From contig DATDRM010000339.1 of the NCBI GenBank assembly GCA_035291705.1, positions 1 to 18,382 of the forward strand: a stretch of DNA of 18,382 bases, given 5' to 3'. Position 1 is the first letter of the stretch. Every line of letters begins with the position of its first letter. A program made the translations under genes and the position numbers. This DNA comes from DATDRM01 sp035291705 (GTDB taxonomy: Bacteria > Chloroflexota > Anaerolineae > Anaerolineales > UBA4823). Below the pieces are notes generated by a model. It did not search any database, had not been told where the DNA came from, and saw only the letters and a program-made list of their open reading frames with translations. Positions 8,051-15,449 of this stretch are shown piece after piece.

Positions 8051-8063
8051 TGGGAAACCCCAT
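8050..8063 (+). terminator. Short hairpin between convergent genes, possible weak terminator
   Basis: ATGGG (8050-8054) and CCCAT (8059-8063) form a perfect 5-bp stem with a four-base loop in the 29-bp gap between two converging genes. On the plus strand it is followed by TTTAAT rather than a true T-run. It could work weakly in both directions. Position is the main support. Confidence 0.3.
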
Positions 8064-8079
8064 TTAATCCCGGATTTCT

Positions 8080-9690
8080 CTATGGCGAGGTTTGAATGCG
8101 CTCCCACAGGATGTTCGGCGAACCGGCGCGCAGCGAGAAGGCCATGTCCCCCGGTATTCCCCCCACGAGGTAATATTTATCTAAGTAGGCTTGAGCGGTA
8201 CCGCTGTCTCCCCAGAGTTGAACGACCACGTCCGGCTTTAATTCCCCGATCGAATAATCATAGTCCCACTTCATGTGACCGGGGCGAAACTTATCCAGAT
8301 TGAACGGGTTATTGGCTCCCTGGGCATTTTCATGAGCGATCTTTACGTCATTCTTCCCAAGCAGATCCAGAGCGTAACGATCGGTGAAATAAGGGATCGC
8401 CCCCGCGCTGACAACGGCAATGCTGGCCTGGGGTGTGGTGATTTTATTGAGTGATCGGGCGATGTGTACGTACTCCTTGTTACCTTCGATAAAAATTGGC
8501 TGGCGCAGGAGTGCCCACCGCTCCAGGGATTTGGAATCAACCAGCAAGTTCATATTGAGCATGCTGGCGAGAACAAACAGGACCAGCAAAACGTTTGAAA
8601 CCCAAAAGGAGGCTTTTAACCGCGGTTGAATCTTGATGAGGATCGCCTGGCGGATCAGATCGGCTGCGTAGACGAAAAATATAAAGAAGATTGGCATAAC
8701 GATGGAAATGTAACGGTTGCTACCACCACGATGCTCCCAGGCATCGCCGCCAACGTATACGCTGTAAGCCAGCTGGGCGAGGATCACCAGGGTCGCTAAT
8801 AGAACAGCCCGTTCTCGACGGAAGGCGAGCACGATGAATGGGAGGAGAAAGAGAAGCCAGTTAAAGCTCCAGATGAAACGAAATAGAACATAAGCGCCAT
8901 GGATCAAACGCAGGAGTACAGGGTAGCCTTGCATCTTGAGGTAGTACGTATTGGGCAAGATATCACCATAGTAGACCCACCGAAATAAGGTCTGGCCCAA
9001 AATGAATAGAACGAACGAGCCGATCCCCCAAACCAAATTCTGGCGGCGGTGCGATTTGTCTGCAAAAACCAAAAAAGCCATGACGACGAGATATACCACG
9101 GCCATATCGATCCGCACCAATGTGCCCACACCCAAAAGCGGGTAAAGCCAACGTGAGAATCGATTGGAGTGCAAATTTTCTAATGCGATCCACACTGAGG
9201 CGCTGACGATCAATGTCAAAACGCTGACTTCCATCCCCTGCAACCCCCAGTTGTTTAAAGGGGCATAGAAAGCGGTTAAGATGACAGATAGGAGTGCGAC
9301 AAGCCAGTTGCCCGTAAACATCCTGGCGATTTTATTAACGAAGAAAAGGTTGGCAAGCAAGAAGATAGCGCCGCTGAATTGAATCAACGAGCTCATTTTA
9401 GGAGGCGGCAGGGGGAAGAGATGAAAAATCGCCATGAAGATCACCCATAAGGGGTTGGTATAACCTTCTACGCGAACCCCACTTGGGTTCCAGACTAATC
9501 CATGCCCATTAGCCAGGTTCTTGGCATAGCGCATCGAGATCATCGCATCGTCAAATAGAACAAAATACCTTTCCCCAGAGACAACAAAACTGGTTTGGAA
9601 AATATACACAGCGGTATATAAAGCATATCCAACCAGGATCATATGGAATAGAAGATGGCCTTTATTTGAAGAAGTCAAGGGGAATTTCAT
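8080..9690 (-). CDS. Polytopic GT-C glycosyltransferase (AftB-like / GT39-like)
   Basis: A 536-residue integral membrane protein with about 11-12 hydrophobic segments, the first at roughly residues 12-32. GT-C enzymes use polyprenyl-phosphate sugars and act on the outer side of the cytoplasmic membrane. The first extracytoplasmic loop carries FDDAMISMRYAKNLANGHG (46-64, DD at 47-48), then VRVEGYTNPLW. This matches the acidic catalytic-loop signature of bacterial arabinofuranosyltransferase/mannosyltransferase-like proteins. GGDAWEHRGGSNRYIS follows later, and a soluble C-terminal domain contains YALDLLGKND. It is the only minus-strand gene in the window and looks richer in A+T than its neighbours, so it may have a separate history. 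No Shine-Dalgarno is visible before its ATG. Substrate unknown. Confidence 0.82.
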   Translation of the reverse strand: MKFPLTSSNKGHLLFHMILVGYALYTAVYIFQTSFVVSGERYFVLFDDAMISMRYAKNLANGHGLVWNPSGVRVEGYTNPLWVIFMAIFHLFPLPPPKMSSLIQFSGAIFLLANLFFVNKIARMFTGNWLVALLSVILTAFYAPLNNWGLQGMEVSVLTLIVSASVWIALENLHSNRFSRWLYPLLGVGTLVRIDMAVVYLVVMAFLVFADKSHRRQNLVWGIGSFVLFILGQTLFRWVYYGDILPNTYYLKMQGYPVLLRLIHGAYVLFRFIWSFNWLLFLLPFIVLAFRRERAVLLATLVILAQLAYSVYVGGDAWEHRGGSNRYISIVMPIFFIFFVYAADLIRQAILIKIQPRLKASFWVSNVLLVLFVLASMLNMNLLVDSKSLERWALLRQPIFIEGNKEYVHIARSLNKITTPQASIAVVSAGAIPYFTDRYALDLLGKNDVKIAHENAQGANNPFNLDKFRPGHMKWDYDYSIGELKPDVVVQLWGDSGTAQAYLDKYYLVGGIPGDMAFSLRAGSPNILWERIQTSP

Positions 9691-9734
9691 GAGCAGCAGC
9701 TGATTAGGAATATAGTTTCAACATGGCAAGTGAG

Positions 9735-9740
9735 ATTATA
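9735..9740 (-). promoter_or_regulatory. Extended -10 promoter for the GT-C gene
   Basis: On the minus strand this reads TATAAT preceded by TGA, giving a TGnTATAAT extended -10 element. At the usual spacing there is only a poor -35 (TTTTAG). Transcription would start near 9728, leaving a leader of about 38 bases before the ATG at 9690. Confidence 0.5.
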
Positions 9741-9770
9741 TCAAAAGTAATTTTGACCTAAAACTGAAAC

Positions 9771-9793
9771 TTAATCGTTCCAATTACGATTAA
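9771..9793. promoter_or_regulatory. Perfect dyad, candidate operator between divergent promoters
   Basis: TTAATCGT (9771-9778) and ACGATTAA (9786-9793) are perfect inverted 8-mers separated by seven bases. The centre at 9782 is about 45 bases from each of the two -10 elements, which puts it near -55 for both predicted start sites. That is a usual place for an activator. No regulator gene is visible in the window. Confidence 0.45.
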
Positions 9794-9824
9794 AAAAACA
9801 CCGGAGGAAGCATTTAAATAGTGC

Positions 9825-9830
9825 TATAAT
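9825..9830 (+). promoter_or_regulatory. Extended -10 promoter for the Sat-CysC block
   Basis: A perfect TATAAT preceded by TGC gives an extended -10 element, TGCTATAAT, starting at 9822. No recognisable -35 lies 17 bases upstream (CGGAGG there). Transcription would start near 9837, giving a leader of about 67 bases. Confidence 0.6.
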
Positions 9831-9843
9831 CGTGGCTTTGGGC

Positions 9844-9866
9844 GGGATTCACTCTTGAGAGATCCC
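9844..9866 (+). promoter_or_regulatory. Small 5' leader hairpin before Sat-CysC
   Basis: GGGAT (9844-9848) pairs with ATCCC (9862-9866), and CTC (9852-9854) pairs with GAG (9859-9861) around a TTGA loop, leaving a three-base bulge. It lies within the predicted leader. It does not match any riboswitch that I recognise and could be incidental. Confidence 0.25.
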
Positions 9867-9903
9867 CTTATCTAAAAATCTATTTTATTAGGAGAAAGCT
9901 TGT

Positions 9904-11694
9904 ATGGCTGAAAATCGCAAGAATGGTAAATTAATTACTCCCTATGGAGGTAAGCTCGTCAATCTGCTAGTCGAAGGAGAGGAGCGGGAGGAATTGCTTG
10001 CCCGTTCCAGCCGCCTGCCTTCCATCCAGATTTCCTCGCGTTCCCTGTGCGATCTGGAGTTGCTGGCGACCGGAGGATTCTCTCCTTTAGATCGTTTCAT
10101 GGGCAAAGCTGACTACGAGCGTGTGCTCACCGAGATGCGCCTGACGAATGGGGTTCTGTTTCCTATCCCAATCACCCTGGCTGTCGACGAGCATGCTCTG
10201 CCGAGCTGGGGAGAGCAGATAACACTTAGTGATGCCAGCAATAATACGATTGCTGTGATGCAAATCGAAGAGGTTTATCACTGGGATTCCCAGCGAGAAG
10301 CGCGGCTGGTTTTGGGAACTACCGATCCTCGCCATCCTTTAGTCTCGGAAATGAGCCAGTGGGGGAAGGTTTATGTATCCGGCGCGCTAAAGATGATCGA
10401 TTTACCTAAATACTACGATTTTATTGATCTGCGCTTCACTCCCAGCCAGGTGCGCGCTCGTCTGGAGAAAATGGGTTATGACAAGGTTGTCGCATTCCAA
10501 ACCCGCAATCCAATGCACCGCATCCACGAAGAACTAACCAAGCGAGCTGCCGAAGAGGTAGGTGGGAGTCTATTGATCCATCCTGTGGTTGGATTGACAA
10601 AGCCGGGGGATGTGGATCATTATACACGGGTGCGTGTCTATCGTACCCTGGTCGAGAATTATTACGAACCGGAACGTACGATGCTGAGCTTATTGCCGCT
10701 AGCCATGCGCATGGCAGGGCCGCGCGAGGCGATCTGGCATGCGATTATCCGCCGCAACCACGGGGCAACTCACTTCATTATCGGTCGTGACCACGCCGGC
10801 CCAGGCCAGGACAGTAACGGAAATCCTTTCTACGGTCCTTATGAGGCGCAGTTGATGTTGACCCAATATGCCAACGAAATTGGCGTCCAGCCGATCGAGT
10901 TCAAAGAGCTGGTCTACCTGGCTGATGAAGAACGCTATGAAGAGCAGAACAAGGTCCCTGAAGGTTCGCGCATCTTCTCGATCTCCGGTACCCAGGTGCG
11001 GGAAAATTACCTGGCAAAAGGGAAACTGCTTCCGGAATGGTTTACCAGGCAAGAGACTGCAGAGATATTGCAGCAAATGTATCCACCGCGCCATAAGCAA
11101 GGCGTGTGCCTTTGGTTCACCGGTCTGAGTGGCTCCGGCAAATCCACGACAGCGGAAATCCTCACTTCCCTGCTGCTGGAGCGTGGCCGGCAAGTAACAT
11201 TGTTGGATGGGGATGTGGTGCGAACGCACCTGTCGAAAGGGCTTGGTTTCAGCCAAGAAGACCGCGACACCAACATCTTACGCATCGGTTTTGTCGCTGG
11301 CGAAATTGCTCGACATGGCGGAATGGTGATTACAGCCGCCATCAGCCCGTATCGCGCCACCCGCAATGAAGTGCGCAAAATGGTCGGCGAGGAGCGCTTC
11401 GTCGAGATTTTTATGGACACACCGATCGAGGTCTGCGAGCAACGTGATGTCAAGGGACTGTACGCCCGGGCCCGGCGGGGGCAGATCACTGGCTTCACTG
11501 GCGTAGACGATCCTTATGAGACTCCGGTTAATCCAGAGATCACTCTGTACACAGTGGATGTTCCTCCGGAGGAGAATGCCCGCAAGATCATCGCTTTCCT
11601 GGATGAGCGGGGATTCTTGCTCCCCGACGGCTGGGACGGTCGTAATAATGGCCACCAGGAAGAAACAGTAGTCGTAGAAGCAAAAGAAGTTTAA
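9904..11694 (+). CDS. sat-cysC: Bifunctional ATP sulfurylase / APS kinase
   Basis: A 596-residue fusion that makes PAPS from sulfate and two ATP in the cytosol. Residues 1 to about 390 are ATP sulfurylase, with the PUA-like N-terminus, the active-site motif QTRNPMHRIHEEL (199-211), and GRDHAGPG (294-301). Residues from about 400 to 575 are APS kinase, with Walker A GLSGSGKS (407-414), LDGDVVR (434-440), GLGFSQEDRD and ISPYRATR. Both sets of catalytic motifs are intact, unlike fungal ATP sulfurylase, whose APS-kinase-like end is only regulatory. GGAGA at 9891-9895 lies eight bases before the ATG. No reductase, sulfite or cysteine genes accompany it. Given two sulfotransferases nearby, a role as PAPS donor for glycan sulfation is more likely than assimilation; that is inference. 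Confidence 0.95.
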   Translation: MAENRKNGKLITPYGGKLVNLLVEGEEREELLARSSRLPSIQISSRSLCDLELLATGGFSPLDRFMGKADYERVLTEMRLTNGVLFPIPITLAVDEHALPSWGEQITLSDASNNTIAVMQIEEVYHWDSQREARLVLGTTDPRHPLVSEMSQWGKVYVSGALKMIDLPKYYDFIDLRFTPSQVRARLEKMGYDKVVAFQTRNPMHRIHEELTKRAAEEVGGSLLIHPVVGLTKPGDVDHYTRVRVYRTLVENYYEPERTMLSLLPLAMRMAGPREAIWHAIIRRNHGATHFIIGRDHAGPGQDSNGNPFYGPYEAQLMLTQYANEIGVQPIEFKELVYLADEERYEEQNKVPEGSRIFSISGTQVRENYLAKGKLLPEWFTRQETAEILQQMYPPRHKQGVCLWFTGLSGSGKSTTAEILTSLLLERGRQVTLLDGDVVRTHLSKGLGFSQEDRDTNILRIGFVAGEIARHGGMVITAAISPYRATRNEVRKMVGEERFVEIFMDTPIEVCEQRDVKGLYARARRGQITGFTGVDDPYETPVNPEITLYTVDVPPEENARKIIAFLDERGFLLPDGWDGRNNGHQEETVVVEAKEV

Positions 11695-11710
11695 AGGATT
11701 AATTAGAAGT

Positions 11711-12571
11711 ATGGTTGAACTGCCCGAGCTATTCAATTTGACCGGGCGTGTGGCAGTTGTAACTGGCGGGGCTGGCCTGCTGGGGGAACAGTTTTGCCGT
11801 ACCTTAGCACAGGCTGGCGCGCAGGTCGTGATTGCCGAGTTAAACGAGGAGGCAGCTCTAACCCTGGCTGCCTCCCTTGACCGTCGCTGGCCGATCGAGA
11901 ATAATGGTGATGCTGTTAATAGCCAGCGCGCCTTTGGGGTGAGAACCGACGTAACCTCGAAAACATCGGTCCAGCAGATGATCGAGGCAACCCTGGGACA
12001 GTTTAGTCGCCTGGATATACTGGTCAATAGCGCCGCACTTGATCCAAAGTTTGACCCCCAGCACAGCGACTCTCGTCCCGGTGCTTCGGCCTTTGAGGAT
12101 CACCCTCTCGAGGTCTGGCAACAGGCTCTGGATGTCAACCTGACTGGCATGTTCTTGTGCTGCCAGGCGGCAGTGGTTCCTATGCTTGCTCAGGGGAAAG
12201 GCGTCATCGTTAATGTCTGTTCGATGTACGGGCTGGTCGGTCCAGATCAACGCATCTACCAAAGACAAAACCACTCCCCTCAATATAAGCCCGTTTACTA
12301 TTCGGTCAGCAAGGCTGGCGTGTTAGGAATGACGCGTTACCTGGCAACGTATTACGCCGGGAAGAATATCCGAGTGAATGCCCTCACCCCCGGTGGAGTA
12401 TATAATGGACACGAGGAAACCTTTGTCCAGGCTTATTCGGCGCGTAGTGTATTAGGGCGAATGGCAGAAAAAGAAGAAATGAATGGGGCTATCCTGTTTC
12501 TTGCCTCAGATGCGTCAACTTATATGACTGGGGCGAACTTGATTGTCGATGGAGGCTGGACGGCCTGGTGA
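11711..12571 (+). CDS. PtmA-like short-chain dehydrogenase/reductase
   Basis: A 286-residue classical SDR with TGGAGLLG (18-25) as the NAD(P)-binding glycine motif, NSA at 106-108 in place of NAG, catalytic S171 and Y197-x3-K201 in YYSVSKAG, and the usual end VDGGWTAW. Overall layout, including SMYGLVGPDQRIY and RVNALTPGG, resembles the PtmA group, SDRs found in flagellin-modification and legionaminate loci beside cytidylyltransferases. It starts 16 bases after Sat-CysC. Its TGA overlaps the ATG of the next gene (TGATG), so translation is probably coupled. About 15-20 residues around 59-74 look like an insertion relative to other SDRs. The reaction is not established; sugar oxidation or reduction for nonulosonate precursor supply is plausible. 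Confidence 0.82.
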   Translation: MVELPELFNLTGRVAVVTGGAGLLGEQFCRTLAQAGAQVVIAELNEEAALTLAASLDRRWPIENNGDAVNSQRAFGVRTDVTSKTSVQQMIEATLGQFSRLDILVNSAALDPKFDPQHSDSRPGASAFEDHPLEVWQQALDVNLTGMFLCCQAAVVPMLAQGKGVIVNVCSMYGLVGPDQRIYQRQNHSPQYKPVYYSVSKAGVLGMTRYLATYYAGKNIRVNALTPGGVYNGHEETFVQAYSARSVLGRMAEKEEMNGAILFLASDASTYMTGANLIVDGGWTAW

Positions 12572-13326
12572 TGGATAGCGAAGTCCTGGCAATCGTCCCA
12601 GCAAGGGGGGGTTCCAAGAGCATCCCACGCAAGAACATCCGCCTGTTTGCCGGGCATCCTCTAATCTCGTACAGCATCGCAGCTGGACTTGCGGCAGAGA
12701 CGATCACGCGCTTGATCGTCTCAACCGATGATGACGAGATTGCAGCGATCGCCCGGATGTATGGAGCAGAGACTCCCTTCCTACGCCCGGCAGAACTCTC
12801 CCAAGACAATACGCCAGACTTGCCCGTTTTTCAACATGCTCTTACCTGGTTAACTGAGAACGAGGGTTACAGACCGGAAATTGTGGTGCAATTGCGCCCA
12901 ACTTCTCCATTCCGCCGGGCTGTCCATATCGATCAGGCCGTCCTGCGCCTCTTAGAGCGCCCGGAGGCTGACTCGGTCCGGACCGTCTGTATCCCTTTTC
13001 AGAATCCATTCAAGATGTGGCGGATAGGTGTAGACGGTTTCATCCATCCCCTGCTTGAGAATGGGATTCCCGAACCGTATAACCAACCGCGCCAGATCCT
13101 CCCGGAGGTATATTGGCAAACCGGTTATGTGGACGCAGCCTGGACGGATACGATCCTGATCAAGAATTCAATGACGGGCGAGCATATCCTGCCTCTGATT
13201 ATAGGGGCAGAGGAATGGATCGACATCGATTCACCGGACGATTGGCGGCGGGCAGAACGGTTATTGGAAAATGGTGAGATAACCATGGGGGATTTAGGGT
13301 TCGAGATTATCAAAAGTGAAGCGTGA
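12571..13326 (+). CDS. neuA: NeuA-like CMP-nonulosonate cytidylyltransferase
   Basis: A 251-residue acylneuraminate cytidylyltransferase, which couples CTP to a nonulosonic acid in the cytosol to give the CMP-activated donor. The N-terminus has ARGGSKSIPRKN (11-22), the CTP-binding signature. LRPTSPFR, the substrate-contact segment ILPEVYWQTGYVDA, and the C-terminal IDIDSPDDW complete the family pattern. The length is normal. ATG at 12571 overlaps the SDR stop codon; a GTG directly before it, at 12568, would add one residue. GGAGG at 12551-12555 is rather far upstream, which favours translational coupling. The stop codon TGA lies in the first unit of heptamer array 2. Whether the product is CMP-sialate, CMP-legionaminate or CMP-pseudaminate cannot be said. 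Confidence 0.87.
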   Translation: MDSEVLAIVPARGGSKSIPRKNIRLFAGHPLISYSIAAGLAAETITRLIVSTDDDEIAAIARMYGAETPFLRPAELSQDNTPDLPVFQHALTWLTENEGYRPEIVVQLRPTSPFRRAVHIDQAVLRLLERPEADSVRTVCIPFQNPFKMWRIGVDGFIHPLLENGIPEPYNQPRQILPEVYWQTGYVDAAWTDTILIKNSMTGEHILPLIIGAEEWIDIDSPDDWRRAERLLENGEITMGDLGFEIIKSEA

Positions 13327-13392
13327 AACCTGATTTAGGAAGCGTGAATCGTAAAACTTGAACCGTGAAACCAAAGTTTACAAATCACGCCT
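13323..13392 (+). repeat. Heptamer array 2 (GTGAAAC-like) with inverted segment
   Basis: Units in one phase of 7 include 13323-13329, 13344-13350, 13351-13357, 13358-13364 and 13365-13371, each close to GTGAAAC; the units at 13330-13343 are degraded. The array begins on the TGA stop of the NeuA-like gene. Segment 13342-13359 pairs imperfectly with 13374-13390, giving a second possible hairpin. CGTAAAACTTGAACC at 13350-13364 is identical, in opposite orientation, to 533-547 in array 1. Confidence 0.75.
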
Positions 13393-13443
13393 CGCCTTTG
13401 AATCGGAATTATTCCCACTGAAAATAAGAAAACGGAGGTATGC

Positions 13444-15378
13444 ATGCCTATAATAAAGATTGGCGATCGCCTGGTGGGCGATGGCCAGCCTACTTACATC
13501 ATCGCTGAGATCGGCGTGAACCATAACGGCATTCTCCCCTTGGCGCTGGAGCTGATCGATGCGGCGATCAGCGCGGGGGCTGATGCTGTCAAATTCCAGA
13601 AGCGCAACCTGGATAAACTCTATGCCAAAAAGTACCTGGAGAACGCTAATTCGGGAGAAAAAACCCTGCGTTACTTGCTGCCCATCCTGCAGCGTGTCGA
13701 GCTGGCAGATGACGACTTTCGCCAAATCGTGGATTATTGTAAGAAGAAGCGCATTACTTTCTTATGTTCGGCTTTTGATCCGGAAAGCGCTGATTTCCTG
13801 GATCAGCTGAGCGTTCCGGCTTTCAAGGTCGCCTCGGCAGACCTGACGAACCTACCCCTGTTGGATCATCTGGTGGAAAAAGGAAAGCCATTGATCGTCT
13901 CCACCGGGATGTCTCGTATGGAGGAGGTTGAAGTCAGTGTAAATTTCCTCAAAGAGCGTAAGGCGGAGTTTGCCTTGTTGCATTGCAACAGTACGTATCC
14001 CGCAGCCTTTGAGGACATCAACCTGCGGTTCATGGATCAATTGCGGCAATTTGGGGTGCCGGTCGGTTATTCTGGCCATGAACGTGGCATCGCAGTATCA
14101 ACGGTCGCAGCAGCTTTAGGGGCAAGCATCATCGAGCGCCACATTACACTTGACCGAACGATGGATGGTCCCGATCACGCCGCCAGCCTGGAGCCGCACG
14201 GCTTTAGAAAATTGGTGCGTGATATCCGCCAGGTTAGCTTTGCGCTGGGCACCGGCGAGGAGAAGTTTATCTCACGCGGCGAGATCCTTAACCGTGAGGT
14301 GCTAGGTAAAAGCCTGGTGGCAGCTCGCACAATACAATCTGGCGAAACGATCACCCCTGATCTGGTGACCGTCAAAGGTCCCGCCCTCGGAATCTCGCCC
14401 CAGAGATATCCGGAATTGGTGGGCCGGATCGCTAATCGGCTGATCGAAGAAGATGAGCCCTTCCTGGATCGGGACCTTGGCGTTGAAATCACCCTGGATG
14501 TGGAACATACTTTACATATGGATTGGGGCTTCACGGTACGCTTCCGCGATTTCGAAGAGTCGTTGATCTATCAGCCACACATATTGGAGTTCCACTTCAC
14601 CGATCAAGACCTGGATGAACACTATCCGGGTGGGGATTACGAGCTAAAACTGGTCGTTCACGCACCTGAGTTCTTTGAGCGTACCCTGGTGGACCTGTGC
14701 GCTTTAGATGAGCACCAGCGGATGCAGTCGGTGGCATTAATCCAAAAAACGATCTACTTAACGCGGGAGATGGCGCCACACTTTATTGAAACCCCAAAGG
14801 TCGTCGTGCATACAGGTGGAATGAGCCTGGATCATCCTATCGAAGATCATCAGGCGCTCTATGCTAACCTGCGCAGATCCGTTGAAAGGCTCGACGTAGA
14901 AGGCGTTGAATTGCTCCTGGAAAATTTACCCCCCCATCCCTGGTATTTTGGCGGGCAGTGGTTGACTAACGCTTTCATGGATGCCTACGAAATCCGGGAT
15001 TTTATTGAGCCCCTGGGTTTGAACATCTGCTTTGATACATCGCATTCCAAGCTGTATTGCAACTGGGCTCATAAAGATTTTTACGACCAGGTGAGAGTGC
15101 TCCTACCCTTCACCCGCCACCTGCATCTGGCGGATGGGGCTGGATTGGATGGTGAAGGTCTGCAGATCGGCGAGGGGACGATCGATTGGGTGCATTTCTT
15201 TAGAGTTATTGGCGCAGGTCGACCAGATGGTTACCAGGGCACCATGATCCCGGAGATCTGGCGAGGACACCAGCGGGGGAGCGAGGGATTCTTGATCGCC
15301 ATTCAGCGCCTGTCGGAAGCGTATTTTAAAGCGCAGGAGAGTGAGGGGATTGAGGTAGAGGGAATAAAGGGGCGGTGA
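13444..15378 (+). CDS. neuB: NeuB-SAF-TIM barrel fusion (nonulosonate synthase plus xylose-isomerase-like domain)
   Basis: A 644-residue protein, almost twice the usual NeuB length of about 340-350. Residues 1 to about 285 are the NeuB barrel: AEIGVNHNG (21-29), STGMS (153-157), YSGH with H212, ERHITLD with H233, and DGPDHAASLEP. H212 and H233 are 21 apart, as for the two metal ligands of the family. A SAF domain follows (about 288-347). Residues from about 375 to 630 form a second barrel of the xylose isomerase/AP endonuclease 2 type: HAPE (406-409), LLLENLPPHPW with E493, CFDTSHS (D531, H534), HLHLADG (H561) and PEIW (E604) are the likely metal ligands. GGAGG at 13434-13438, five bases upstream, fixes the start. 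The first half should condense PEP with a sugar. The second could isomerise or epimerise a substrate or product; that is inference. Confidence 0.88.
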   Translation: MPIIKIGDRLVGDGQPTYIIAEIGVNHNGILPLALELIDAAISAGADAVKFQKRNLDKLYAKKYLENANSGEKTLRYLLPILQRVELADDDFRQIVDYCKKKRITFLCSAFDPESADFLDQLSVPAFKVASADLTNLPLLDHLVEKGKPLIVSTGMSRMEEVEVSVNFLKERKAEFALLHCNSTYPAAFEDINLRFMDQLRQFGVPVGYSGHERGIAVSTVAAALGASIIERHITLDRTMDGPDHAASLEPHGFRKLVRDIRQVSFALGTGEEKFISRGEILNREVLGKSLVAARTIQSGETITPDLVTVKGPALGISPQRYPELVGRIANRLIEEDEPFLDRDLGVEITLDVEHTLHMDWGFTVRFRDFEESLIYQPHILEFHFTDQDLDEHYPGGDYELKLVVHAPEFFERTLVDLCALDEHQRMQSVALIQKTIYLTREMAPHFIETPKVVVHTGGMSLDHPIEDHQALYANLRRSVERLDVEGVELLLENLPPHPWYFGGQWLTNAFMDAYEIRDFIEPLGLNICFDTSHSKLYCNWAHKDFYDQVRVLLPFTRHLHLADGAGLDGEGLQIGEGTIDWVHFFRVIGAGRPDGYQGTMIPEIWRGHQRGSEGFLIAIQRLSEAYFKAQESEGIEVEGIKGR

Positions 15379-15415
15379 GGCGTGAAACGTAAACGTGAAA
15401 CTTGATGCGTGAAGA
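15375..15415 (+). repeat. Heptamer array 3 (GTGAAAC-like)
   Basis: Units 15375-15381, 15382-15388, 15395-15401, 15402-15408 and 15409-15415 follow the GTGAAAC pattern, with one six-base unit at 15389-15394. The first unit supplies the TGA stop of the NeuB fusion. The 12-mer GTGAGGCGTGAA at 15375-15386 recurs at 516-527 in array 1. No inverted half is evident here. Confidence 0.7.
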
Positions 15416-15435
15416 TATATGATTCGTCAAACATG

Positions 15436-15440
15436 GGAGG
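15436..15440 (+). promoter_or_regulatory. Ribosome-binding site favouring a TTG start at 15450
   Basis: GGAGG abuts the ATG at 15441, leaving no spacer, but lies nine bases before the in-frame TTG at 15450. Ribosome spacing therefore favours TTG, a start codon that seems to be used elsewhere in this locus. Confidence 0.5.
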
Positions 15441-15449
15441 ATGATAGGA

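Noticed and set aside
10699..11498. Long minus-strand frames inside the Sat-CysC gene
   Set aside because: They are antisense to a fully convincing enzyme and show no recognisable domain; codon-structure shadows.
11098..11640. APS-kinase half of Sat-CysC considered as a non-catalytic regulatory domain, as in fungal ATP sulfurylase
   Set aside because: Walker A (GLSGSGKS) and the LDGD and ISPYR motifs are all intact.
13440..13442. ATG four bases before the chosen NeuB fusion start
   Set aside because: It is in a different reading frame and too close to GGAGG; the ATG at 13444 leads directly into the NeuB N-terminus.
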